From: Nitratireductor sp.
GTDB lineage: Bacteria > Pseudomonadota > Alphaproteobacteria > Rhizobiales > Rhizobiaceae
Length of the DNA stretch: 64,000 nucleotides
Assembly: GCA_020637805.1 (NCBI GenBank)
Contig: JACKJU010000004.1
Location: 241,953 to 305,952, forward strand
Direction of reading: 5' to 3'
A program made the position numbers and the translations under genes. The notes under the pieces are model-generated. The model did not search any database, was not told the DNA's origin, and saw only the letters and a program-made list of their open reading frames with translations. This document shows positions 43,637 through 51,700 of this stretch, in pieces (position 1 is the first letter of the stretch; every line of letters begins with the position of its first letter).

Positions 43637-44478
43637 CCTGCCTGCCCCTTCGCCACCAGATCGTCGATGATCAACTGCCTCAGTTCCGGGGTAACTTCGG
43701 GCCTGACGCCAAACCAGTGTTCGAAACCGTCCACGGCCTGGTGCAGCAGCATTCCCAATCCGTCCACCGTGCGGTGGCCCTTTGCGGCTGCCTGCTTCAA
43801 CAGGGCGGTTTCCAGCGGCACGTAGATCACATCATACACGACCGCGCCTTCCTTGAGGCCGGAGAGATCGATTTCGAGCGGCGGCTGGCCCTTCATGCCG
43901 AGACTGGTCGTATTGATCAGCAGGTCGGCATCGGCAAGGAGCACTTCCGTTTCATCCGTACCGTGGGCCGATACCTGCGAACCGAAATGGCCTGCAAGCT
44001 CGCGCGCCTTTTCGACCGTCCGGTTGACCACCTGAACGGAGAGACCGCGTTTGAGCATGCCATATATCGCGGCGCGCGCTGCGCCGCCTGCCCCGAGTAT
44101 GACGGCATTCCTGGCATCGTCATCCCAGCCCGGCGCCTGTTCGTCCAGGTTGCCGACAAGGCCGATCCAGTCGGTATTGCCACCAACCAGCTGGCCGTCC
44201 TCGAACCAGAGCGTGTTGACCGCACCCAATTGCTGCGCGGCATCGTCGATGCGGTCGCAATAGCGCATTACCGCAAGCTTGTGCGGAATGGTGACGTTTC
44301 CGCCGGCCCAGCCTTCGGCACGCATGCCGGAAATGAAGTCACTGACTGCGTCCGGCGCAACGTCCTTCGTTTCATAGCTTCCGTCGATGGCATGCAAGGC
44401 AAGCCAGTGGCCGTGCAGCATCGGCGAACGGGAATGGGAAACCGGATGGCCCAGGACGAAAGCGCGCTTGGTAGTCAT
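43633..44478 (-). CDS. aroE: shikimate dehydrogenase (AroE family)
   Basis: A 281-residue enzyme. The shikimate site has GHPVSHSRSPMLHGHW, NVTIPHK with the catalytic Lys, and NTDWIGLV with the catalytic Asp; the cofactor site is GAGGAARAA followed by VVNRTVEKA, which favours NADP(H). It closely resembles the housekeeping rhizobial AroE, but its place in a catabolic operon suggests oxidation of shikimate or quinate. Whether another aroE exists on the chromosome cannot be seen here. Confidence 0.9.
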   Translation of the reverse strand: MTTKRAFVLGHPVSHSRSPMLHGHWLALHAIDGSYETKDVAPDAVSDFISGMRAEGWAGGNVTIPHKLAVMRYCDRIDDAAQQLGAVNTLWFEDGQLVGGNTDWIGLVGNLDEQAPGWDDDARNAVILGAGGAARAAIYGMLKRGLSVQVVNRTVEKARELAGHFGSQVSAHGTDETEVLLADADLLINTTSLGMKGQPPLEIDLSGLKEGAVVYDVIYVPLETALLKQAAAKGHRTVDGLGMLLHQAVDGFEHWFGVRPEVTPELRQLIIDDLVAKGQAG

Positions 44479-44592
44479 GTAGTCTTCAATGCCTCAGTTT
44501 GTTTGACCTGCACCTTCATTGGACGATACCCGGCATTCCATGCAAATGCGAATTTCACCGGAACACCCGGCAATTTCCTTTTCCGACGCGCG

Positions 44593-45408
44593 TCACACCC
44601 TGTTCAGCAGGTAATCGACGATGAAGCCTGCCTGCGCATTGAACATGTCGACGCCCGTGCTGGTCTTGCAGCCTTTTTCACGTGCCGCGACGATGAAGGG
44701 CGACGGATCCGGCTTAGTGATGACGCAGGAGCAGAACTGCTCAGCGGTCAGTTTTTCCATATCAACCGGAAACGGGTCGCCTTCGCGCATGCCGAGCGGC
44801 GTGGCGTTGGCAATGATATCGTAGCCTGCCGGATCGTTGCTGCCTGCGCCGACGCGGTCCCCGAAAACCTCCTGCAGGCGTGCGATCAGACCGTCGCGGC
44901 GGGATTGGTCGACATCATGCACGCCGAGAAACTTCACACCACGGTCGAGAAACTCGTAGGCTATTGCGCTGCCTGCGCCACCCGCTCCAACGAGCAGTGC
45001 CCTGGAACCTTCGACGGCACCACCTTCTGCCAGAACCGCATCTACATGGCCCTGGCCATCGGTATTGTCGCCGATCCATGCATTGCCCTCGCGGCGGGTG
45101 ATGTTGACGGCTCCGGCCACCGTGGCGCGCTTCGTGACGCGGCCGCAATGCTTAAGCAGTGCCTGCTTGTGGGGGATGGTCGCAATGACACCGTCCATGT
45201 TCAGGCAGGCCACGGCTCCGGCCATGAATGCGTCCACGCCTTCCGGCTTGATGTTGCCGGGAACGAGCACCGCGTTGGCACCACGTTCCTGCAGAATGCG
45301 CGTGAGATTGGCGGGCGATTTCACCTGCCCTATCGGATCCCCGATGATGACATAAAGCCTCGTTTCGCCGTCAAGTCTTGTCGGCGCTGCTGCCTGCGGA
45401 ACGTTCAT
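44593..45408 (-). CDS. shikimate/quinate dehydrogenase-like protein (second AroE homologue)
   Basis: A 271-residue AroE-family protein quite different from its neighbour. The substrate site reads IGDPIGQVKSPANL in place of the usual GxPxxHSxSP, so the Ser pair that binds the carboxylate is altered to K-S. The catalytic Lys (ATIPHK) and Asp (DNTDGQGH) are kept. The cofactor loop is GAGGAGSAIAYEF followed by VHDVDQSRRD, where the Asp suggests NAD(H). This fits a catabolic quinate/shikimate-type dehydrogenase with a shifted substrate. The start overlaps the flavoprotein stop by four bases (ATGA). Confidence 0.82.
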   Translation of the reverse strand: MNVPQAAAPTRLDGETRLYVIIGDPIGQVKSPANLTRILQERGANAVLVPGNIKPEGVDAFMAGAVACLNMDGVIATIPHKQALLKHCGRVTKRATVAGAVNITRREGNAWIGDNTDGQGHVDAVLAEGGAVEGSRALLVGAGGAGSAIAYEFLDRGVKFLGVHDVDQSRRDGLIARLQEVFGDRVGAGSNDPAGYDIIANATPLGMREGDPFPVDMEKLTAEQFCSCVITKPDPSPFIVAAREKGCKTSTGVDMFNAQAGFIVDYLLNRV

Positions 45409-47153
45409 GCCGCCTCTTCCCCAAGTTTGGATTGTTGTTTTTGCTGCCCGGATTTCGCTCTCGCCGCTGCATGGCGCGCGGCAATATAGCCAAAGGTTAT
45501 GGCCGGCCCGATCGTGATGCCCGGCCCCGGATAAACGCCGCCCATGATCGACTGCATGTCATTGCCACAGGCATAGAGTCCGTCAATCGGATTGCCATCG
45601 GCATCGATCAGGCGAGCATTTTCGTCTGCTGCCAGGCCGGTTGCCGAACCGATATCGGACGGGAAAAGCTTCACGGCATAATACGGTCCGGTCTCAAGTG
45701 CGCCCAGCGAAGCATTCGGCTTGTGTTCCGGGTCTCCGTTTCCGCATTCGTAGACGGTCTCGCCGCGATGGAAATCCTCATCCTTGCCAGCCTTGGCTAA
45801 TGTATTGAAGCGCGCCAGCGTCTGTTCGAAGGTTTCGGCATCAAGCCCAAGCTTCCGGGCGAGATCGCCGGGCGTGGTGCCGGAGACCAGGTAGCCGTCA
45901 TCGAGGAAAGGCGCGAGACCCTTTTCGCTTGTCCCGGGCCGGACCATTCCAATCCCGTATTTGGCGATGCTCCTGGCGTCCGCAATCAGGAATGCCGGAA
46001 TATTGCCCGTCTCGAACTGGGCGATGGAAAACTCGTGGTATGAGCGGCTTTCATTGGTGAAGCGGCGCCCGTCCTTTCCAACCGAAATAATTCCGGGTTT
46101 CGAACGGTCAAAGACGAAGTGCGGGAAAACCGCCGTCGTGCCGTCCTTGCGCTTGCGGAGCGAGCAAGGCGCCATGAACGCGTTTTCGGCAGCGCCCTTT
46201 CCGTATACCGCACCAAGGCCCAGAACGATATCGTGCAATTCTCCGGTATGGCCGGGGGCCGAAGGGCTGAACTCCGGCGTCGGCTTGCGCAGCATCTGCG
46301 ACCGCCGCTCGGCATGGCGGGCGAACCCGCCTGAAGCGAGGATTATGCCGCCGGAAACGCGTATCCGGCGGGAGCCATCGGGCGTCTCAAGGTCGAGCAG
46401 GTGGCCGTCACCGTCCGGAACAATCGAAGCGACACGAGTCTGGGTAACGATGTCCACGCCGAGCTTCCTTGCAGAAAGAAGCAACCGGCCAATGAGCGCA
46501 TTGCCCATGACGAGACGGGTGGCGCGGCCGAAGCGGAGGCGGTCGATGTAGTAGCCTCCGATCAGCTTGATCGAGTAGGCTAGCGACTTCAGGGATTTGC
46601 CCATCTTCAGAAGATGGCCGATATCGTCGCGATCCACCTGAAGCCCACCGAGGATGGTGAATTCCGGGATGGTTGGCCGGATCAATTGCAGATCGCGGCC
46701 CAGAGGCTTGGCGTCGAATGGAACCGGCTCAATCGCGCGGCCGCAGCTGGTCGATCCCTCGATTTCATAGAGATAGTCCGGGTGGAAGGGACGCGCACGA
46801 AACTGTGCATCCGTGTGATCCATCAGCGTGTGTATGGCTTGCGGCCCGTTCGCCAGGAAGGCTTCGCGCATGGCCTTCGGGGACCGGTTGCCAATTGCCC
46901 TGTCCAGATATCCGCTGACCTTCTCGGGGCTGTCCTCGGCATCCACATCGGCGGCAAGCCTGGTATTCGGCACCCATGTGGTGGCCGCTGAATAGGCAGA
47001 GGTGCCGCCTACATATTCGGTACGCTCGACGAGCAGAACACGCGCACCTTCAAGAGCCGCGAACACTGCCGCTGCCAAGCCGCCGGAACCCGCTCCGAGC
47101 ACAGCGACATCATATGTATCGCGTAGTTCTACCGACTGATTTTCAGTGGACAC
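45405..47153 (-). CDS. FAD-dependent oxidoreductase, 3-ketosteroid-delta1-dehydrogenase-like
   Basis: A 582-residue flavoprotein of the FAD-binding-2 (fumarate reductase/KstD) family. The dinucleotide motif is VAVLGAGSGGLAAAVFA, then TEYVGGTSAYSAATTWVP. The C-terminal part GPYYAVKLFPSDIGSATGL and YPGPGITIGPAITFGYIAA matches ketosteroid delta1-dehydrogenases and 4-oxocyclohexanecarboxylate desaturases, including the Tyr pair. Such enzymes remove hydrogens next to a ring ketone. A GTG at 47153 with GGGAGG eight bases upstream is the best start; the frame reaches 47195. It is the first gene leftward from the IclR intergenic region. Confidence 0.85.
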   Translation of the reverse strand: MSTENQSVELRDTYDVAVLGAGSGGLAAAVFAALEGARVLLVERTEYVGGTSAYSAATTWVPNTRLAADVDAEDSPEKVSGYLDRAIGNRSPKAMREAFLANGPQAIHTLMDHTDAQFRARPFHPDYLYEIEGSTSCGRAIEPVPFDAKPLGRDLQLIRPTIPEFTILGGLQVDRDDIGHLLKMGKSLKSLAYSIKLIGGYYIDRLRFGRATRLVMGNALIGRLLLSARKLGVDIVTQTRVASIVPDGDGHLLDLETPDGSRRIRVSGGIILASGGFARHAERRSQMLRKPTPEFSPSAPGHTGELHDIVLGLGAVYGKGAAENAFMAPCSLRKRKDGTTAVFPHFVFDRSKPGIISVGKDGRRFTNESRSYHEFSIAQFETGNIPAFLIADARSIAKYGIGMVRPGTSEKGLAPFLDDGYLVSGTTPGDLARKLGLDAETFEQTLARFNTLAKAGKDEDFHRGETVYECGNGDPEHKPNASLGALETGPYYAVKLFPSDIGSATGLAADENARLIDADGNPIDGLYACGNDMQSIMGGVYPGPGITIGPAITFGYIAARHAAARAKSGQQKQQSKLGEEAA

Positions 47154-47206
47154 GGATCGCGCCTCCCAACGCCAGGCCTGAGCTATCACCACCAACTAGA
47201 CAAAAA

Positions 47207-47221
47207 TTGAAAGAGTTTCAA
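47207..47221. promoter_or_regulatory. candidate IclR operator dyad
   Basis: TTGAAA-GAG-TTTCAA is a 15-bp dyad in the 225-base region between the divergent flavoprotein and IclR genes, in an AT-rich patch. A further TTGAAAA half follows at 47224. IclR proteins often bind GAAA/TTTC dyads between divergent genes. The assignment is from position and symmetry only. Confidence 0.5.
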
Positions 47222-47378
47222 GATTGAAAAGATATTTTATCTGAGCCATTATGCGATCAATCGGCGCGCCTGTCGAGTCGGCCTCAACAGGTGCGAGCCG
47301 GGCGTTTCGGGAGGAGTACCGGCCAGGCACTGGCGAAGGCTGCCAGAACCGGTACAGGCGTCCAAGGGAGAGGTGACT

Positions 47379-48200
47379 GTGAGCAGCGCGCTCGAAAAAT
47401 CGCTCGGCCTTCTCGAGCGGATGGCACAGACGCCGCAAGGCATGTCGGTCAGCCAGCTGTCGGAGGAGCTGGAACTGCCGGCATCCGGTGTGCACCGCCA
47501 GCTCCAGGAACTCTCACGCCTTGGCTATGTCAGGCAGGAGCAGAGCCAGGGTAACTACACATTGACCATTCGCCTCGCAGCCGTCGGCCTTGGGTTTCTG
47601 GGCCGGTCGGGTGTAACCGACATCGCCCAGCCCATCCTCGACCGGCTTGCCAGGGAAGCTGGCGAACTGATCCGGCTCTCGGTCTTCGATAGCGGCAGGC
47701 TTACCTGGGTCGCTGTTGCACAGGGCGCCACTTCCAGCCTGCGCTACGATCCAGGGCGGGAGCAAGGCGTCGTTGTCCATCTCGCCTCCTCTGCCGGGGG
47801 CCGCGCGCTGCTTGCCCGGCTTCCCGAGCGCATGGCGCTTGCAATGCTCGGAGAACAGGGGCTCGAACCGGATTTCAAACACGGCAGCAAGGCACCGAAA
47901 AGCATCGCAGAACTCATGAACATTCTGGAGACCACGCGCAAGCGCGGCTACTCGGTGGCAATCGATTCCTACCTTCAGGGAATGGCCGCAATGGCCGTGA
48001 CCATAGAGGCCAAAGGTCATGAATTGCCTCTTGGCTGCCTGTCGATAGCCGGGCCGAGCGTCCGTTTCACCGAGCAACGTATCGAGGAACTCCATCCGGC
48101 ACTGAGCGCTGCCGCTAACGAACTCGGCCAAGCGGCCAATGCCTCGCACTACTTTGCTGCCTTTCGCAGCCCTTCCTTCGCGGAACGGGGCGCCGCATGA
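47379..48200 (+). CDS. IclR family transcriptional regulator
   Basis: A 273-residue regulator: winged helix at about 1-65 (SALEKSLGLLERMAQ, then LSEELELPASGVHRQLQELSRLGYV) and a C-terminal effector domain with VHLASSAGGRALLA and RKRGYSVAIDSYLQGMAAMAVTI. Two GTG codons compete (47373 and 47379); the AAGGGAGAG site is well spaced only for 47379. It is the first gene of the rightward operon and overlaps the next gene by four bases (ATGA). It is divergent from the flavoprotein gene and probably controls both directions. Confidence 0.88.
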   Translation: MSSALEKSLGLLERMAQTPQGMSVSQLSEELELPASGVHRQLQELSRLGYVRQEQSQGNYTLTIRLAAVGLGFLGRSGVTDIAQPILDRLAREAGELIRLSVFDSGRLTWVAVAQGATSSLRYDPGREQGVVVHLASSAGGRALLARLPERMALAMLGEQGLEPDFKHGSKAPKSIAELMNILETTRKRGYSVAIDSYLQGMAAMAVTIEAKGHELPLGCLSIAGPSVRFTEQRIEELHPALSAAANELGQAANASHYFAAFRSPSFAERGAA

Positions 48201-49984
48201 CCTCTGAAAAAGCGGCAGAAGGAATGTCCGGTCAGGACAATGTGCTCGTTTGCGACGTGCTGGTAATAGGCTCGGGTGCAGGCGGTCTTGCCACTGCCGT
48301 GACTGCTGCCCATCACGGACTGAAAGTCATTCTTGCCGAAAAAGACAACCAGCTTGGCGGCACCACTGCATGGTCGGGCGGCTGGCTCTGGATACCGCGC
48401 AACCCCCTGGCCCTCGAGGCGGGGATCGTCGAGGACGAAGACGCTCCGCTTCAATATTTGCGCTCCGAAACGGGCAACAGGGCAAACGACCCCCGCGTCT
48501 CGGCATTTCTCGCGAACGGACCTGAAATGGTGTCCTTCTTCCGCGATCACACGGAAATGGAATGGCTGCCGGGCAACAGCATCCCCGACTTCCACGAGAC
48601 GCCAGGCAGTGCAAAGGGCGGCCGCTCGGTGACCGCAGCGCCCTATGACGGGCGCAAGCTTGGCAACTGGATCGAAAAGCTGAAACCCCCGCTGGACATT
48701 GTCAGCCTCGCGGGCATGGGCATAGCTTCCGGCTCGGATCTCGGTCATTTCTTCAATGCAAGGCGCAATCCGAAGTCCGCTCTGCATGTATTTCGCCGTC
48801 TTGCCCGCCACGGTCTCGATTTGCTGATGCACAGGCGCGGCATGCACCTGGTCAACGGCAATGCGCTTGTCGCCAGGCTGCTGCGCACTGCAATCGATCT
48901 GGATGTCACGATCCTGCCCGGCCATCCTGCCGAACGAATCCTGCGCACCTACGACCGAGTGACCGGAGCAATCTGCGGCGGAGTGGAAATACATGCGAGA
49001 CGTGGTGTCGTACTCGCAACGGGCGGTTTTCCCCATGACAGCAAACGCCATGGAGAGATGTTCGAGCATGTCAACGAGGAGAGCTCGCACCATTCTGCGG
49101 CGTCTGCATCCAACACTGGCGACGGGTTGCGCCTTGGCGAATCTGCGGGAGGCACGGTCTCGCAGGATTTCTTCCACGCCGGCGCATGGTCCCCGGTTTC
49201 GCTCGTCCCGCGCAAGGATGGGACCACGGGTAATTTTCCGCATCTGGTGGAGCGTGCAAAGCCGGGTTTCATCGCAGTAGGACCCGATGGCAGACGCTTC
49301 GTCAACGAAGCTGATTCCTACCATGACTTCATGTCGGCGCTTTTTGCCGCCTATCCCGGCGCAACTTCACCCCATGCATGGCTGATCGCCGATCACGCCG
49401 CCCAGAGGCGCTTCGGCCTCGGCTGGGCGAAACCCTTCCCCTTCCCGCTTGGCCCCTACAGGGCTTGCGGCTATCTGAAATCCGGTGACAGCCCGCAGGC
49501 ACTTGCCCGCGAGACCGGACTGCCCGCGGAGACACTGGCGGAAACAATAGCGCGCTTCAACTTTCATGCCGAAAAGGGCGAGGATCCCGACTTCATGCGC
49601 GGCCGCTCTGCCTACAATCGCATTCAGGGGGATCCGGGCAACCAGCCGAACCCTTCGCTGCGCCCTCTGGAAGAAGGCCCACTCCATGCGGTCAGGATCG
49701 TACCGGGAAGTCTCGGCACCTTTGCCGGATTGCAGACGGACGAATGCGCCCGTGTGCTGGAAGGCAATGGCAAGCCGATAGCCGGCCTGTTCGCGGCAGG
49801 CAACGACATGACTTCGATCTTTGGCGGCAACTATCCGGCGGGCGGCATTACGCTCGGACCGGCAATGACATTCGGATACATCGCAGCCCGCGTTCTGGCG
49901 GAACTACCGGTGACGGGAGTCACAGCTTGCTGCGTTCCACAAAAGGCAACAGATGAGGAGACCATGAATGACGCAGTACTTTGA
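48197..49984 (+). CDS. second FAD-dependent oxidoreductase, KstD-like
   Basis: A 595-residue paralogue of the flavoprotein at 45405. FAD motif VLVIGSGAGGLATAVTAAHHG, then NQLGGTTAWSGGWLWIP; C-terminus YPAGGITLGPAMTFGYIAAR. Where the first flavoprotein has GPYYAV, this one has GPLHAV, so the Tyr pair used by ketosteroid dehydrogenases is replaced. A sequential role in ring desaturation is possible, as in paired desaturases of oxocyclohexane carboxylates. It is coupled to the IclR gene (ATGA) and overlaps the NIPSNAP gene by 17 bases. Confidence 0.85.
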   Translation: MTSEKAAEGMSGQDNVLVCDVLVIGSGAGGLATAVTAAHHGLKVILAEKDNQLGGTTAWSGGWLWIPRNPLALEAGIVEDEDAPLQYLRSETGNRANDPRVSAFLANGPEMVSFFRDHTEMEWLPGNSIPDFHETPGSAKGGRSVTAAPYDGRKLGNWIEKLKPPLDIVSLAGMGIASGSDLGHFFNARRNPKSALHVFRRLARHGLDLLMHRRGMHLVNGNALVARLLRTAIDLDVTILPGHPAERILRTYDRVTGAICGGVEIHARRGVVLATGGFPHDSKRHGEMFEHVNEESSHHSAASASNTGDGLRLGESAGGTVSQDFFHAGAWSPVSLVPRKDGTTGNFPHLVERAKPGFIAVGPDGRRFVNEADSYHDFMSALFAAYPGATSPHAWLIADHAAQRRFGLGWAKPFPFPLGPYRACGYLKSGDSPQALARETGLPAETLAETIARFNFHAEKGEDPDFMRGRSAYNRIQGDPGNQPNPSLRPLEEGPLHAVRIVPGSLGTFAGLQTDECARVLEGNGKPIAGLFAAGNDMTSIFGGNYPAGGITLGPAMTFGYIAARVLAELPVTGVTACCVPQKATDEETMNDAVL

Positions 49985-50582
49985 ACTGACAACACTGAAG
50001 ACGGTGATCTTTGGCGCCGGAAAGGCAGCCTCTGCCATCGAGAAGTGGATCAGTGAAGGCAATGGCCAGCTTCACGGTGCCTGGTTCTCCGACATCGGCA
50101 GCCTGAACGAGGTCTACATCCTGCGCAGCTTTGCAGGCATCGAAGACATGATGGCGGAACGCGACCGGATGCACCGGTCAGCAAACCCGTTTGGCTGCCT
50201 TGATCTTCTTCTTGGAATCGAGGCGGAAAGCTACAAGGGTCTCGATTTCATGGGTGACGTGCCATCCGGCGAAATGGGGCCTGTCTACGAGATCCGCACA
50301 TACCGGATGAAGCTGAACGGTCTGATGCCGACAATGGAAAAATGGGAGGCGGCCCTCCCCGCGCGCAATGCATATTCACCCTGCATTGCCGCAATGTACG
50401 GCCTCGACGGATCGCCCCGGCTGACGCAGATATGGCCGTACAAGTCTCTGGAAGAGCGCGGCAAGGCGCGTGCACAATCGGTGACCGACGGCAACTGGCC
50501 ACCGAAAGGCGGACCGGACTGGCTTACGCCTGACATGACCTCGACCATCGCCATGCCGATGGCATTCTCACCGCTGAAATAG
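49968..50582 (+). CDS. NIPSNAP family protein
   Basis: A 204-residue protein with two ferredoxin-like halves. The second half shows the NIPSNAP pattern VYEIRTYRMKLNGLMPTMEKWEAALPAR, then QIWPYKSLEERGKARAQ. NIPSNAP proteins are small dimeric-barrel proteins of unclear function, often found in catabolic operons. It overlaps the end of the flavoprotein gene and is 11 bases before the TIM-barrel gene, so it belongs to the same operon. Confidence 0.8.
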   Translation: MTQYFELTTLKTVIFGAGKAASAIEKWISEGNGQLHGAWFSDIGSLNEVYILRSFAGIEDMMAERDRMHRSANPFGCLDLLLGIEAESYKGLDFMGDVPSGEMGPVYEIRTYRMKLNGLMPTMEKWEAALPARNAYSPCIAAMYGLDGSPRLTQIWPYKSLEERGKARAQSVTDGNWPPKGGPDWLTPDMTSTIAMPMAFSPLK

Positions 50583-50593
50583 GGAGCCGAAGC

Positions 50594-51412
50594 ATGCACA
50601 AGTATTCGATGGCACATCTCACCGGCAATGGCGCGGACCCGATCACCGCGACCGAGGCCGCGGCGAAAGCCGGCTACGACATGGTCTCCTACCGCTTCCT
50701 GCCCGCCGGGCCGGGCGACACGCCCCCGCCGCTGCTGGAAGACGACAAGCTGTTTGCCGAAACGCTAGCCGCCATGAAGGCAAACGGCCTTGGCATCATC
50801 GATGTCGAGATGATGCGTCTGGCGCAGGGTACGGATCTCCAGCACTTCAAGCCGCTGATGGAGCGCGCAGCGCAACTCGGTGCTACCAGTATCGTGACCG
50901 CAATCGATGACACCGACCGTGCGCGTGCGATCGACGCCTATTGCAGGCTATGTGAGATGGCTGAACCCTATGGCATCGCCGCAGAGCTCGAATTCATGCC
51001 GTGGACAGGCTGCAAGACCATCCGTGATGCGCTCGAATTCATGGACGCGACGACCAGCAAATCGGCCGCCATCCTGTTCGACACGCTCCATTTCGACCGC
51101 TGCGGCTCGACGCTGGATGACATCTCGGCAATTCCCGCCGACAAGATCAACTATGTCCAGCTTTGCGATGCACTTGCGGATTACGACAAGTCGGATGAAG
51201 GGCTGATCTATGTTGCAAGACAGGCCAGGCTCATTCCCGGACGCGGCGACATCGACTTCGCGCCGATCATGAAGCGACTGCCGAAAGACGTCCCGATTTC
51301 GATAGAGATCCCGGACAAGCCGCTTGTCGAGGAAATGGGTCTGGATGCCTTCCTGCGCGCAACGCTGGAAGAAACGAAGGCTCTGGTCGACCGCATAGAG
51401 GCAGAAGCCTAG
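50594..51412 (+). CDS. TIM-barrel isomerase/dehydratase, stand-alone homologue of the QuiC N-terminal domain
   Basis: A 272-residue protein of the sugar phosphate isomerase/epimerase (AP endonuclease 2) fold. Four metal-ligand positions match those of QuiC: Glu in AELEFMPW, Asp in ILFDTLHF, Gln in YVQLCDAL, and Glu in ISIEIPDK. The segments IPADKINYVQLCDA and IPGRGDIDFAPIMK align with IPSDKIFFVQLADA and MPGEGDLDVLGFMR of QuiC in this window. A dehydratase or isomerase acting on a dehydroshikimate-like acid is thus more likely than a sugar phosphate. Last gene of the rightward IclR operon. Confidence 0.82.
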   Translation: MHKYSMAHLTGNGADPITATEAAAKAGYDMVSYRFLPAGPGDTPPPLLEDDKLFAETLAAMKANGLGIIDVEMMRLAQGTDLQHFKPLMERAAQLGATSIVTAIDDTDRARAIDAYCRLCEMAEPYGIAAELEFMPWTGCKTIRDALEFMDATTSKSAAILFDTLHFDRCGSTLDDISAIPADKINYVQLCDALADYDKSDEGLIYVARQARLIPGRGDIDFAPIMKRLPKDVPISIEIPDKPLVEEMGLDAFLRATLEETKALVDRIEAEA

Positions 51413-51449
51413 GTCCTGCTGACCCTGCAACACCGCGAATCCGGAAATG

Positions 51450-51692
51450 CTATTCCTGTCCCTCGAAACCGTCTCCCGGTTCTGCCGCGGGAATGGCATA
51501 GCTTTCTGTAAACCAGCGGTTCAGGTCTACATCGGCGCAGCGCTTCGAGCAGAAGGGATAGGTCTTGCGCTCGGATGGCTTGCCGCAGGACGGACACTTG
51601 CGCGGTTTCCTGAGAGGTTCGACCTTCGGCGAGGCAAGCGCCTCCGGGTCAAGGTGCTCCTGGGCGCCAGGCTTGTCTTGCCGGTTGGACAT
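51450..51692 (-). CDS. yacG: DNA gyrase inhibitor YacG
   Basis: An 80-residue zinc protein. The four Cys ligands are in CPSCGKP and FCSKRCADVDLNRW, the core signature of YacG, which binds GyrB and inhibits gyrase. The frame continues upstream inside maf, but MSNRQDK at 51692 has a TAGGA site and lies eight bases after the maf stop. It ends the leftward run infA-maf-yacG, a standard rhizobial order. Confidence 0.9.
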   Translation of the reverse strand: MSNRQDKPGAQEHLDPEALASPKVEPLRKPRKCPSCGKPSERKTYPFCSKRCADVDLNRWFTESYAIPAAEPGDGFEGQE

Positions 51693-51700
51693 GACGCGTC

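Noticed and set aside
43717..45489. Plus-strand ORF of 590 residues opposite both aroE-type genes
   Set aside because: Shadow frame spanning two real genes; no domain similarity.
32869..51412. The cluster as a recently acquired island
   Set aside because: A tRNA-Phe lies at its left border, but I found no integrase, no repeat of the tRNA end on the right, and base composition looks like the flanks, so there is no direct evidence of transfer.
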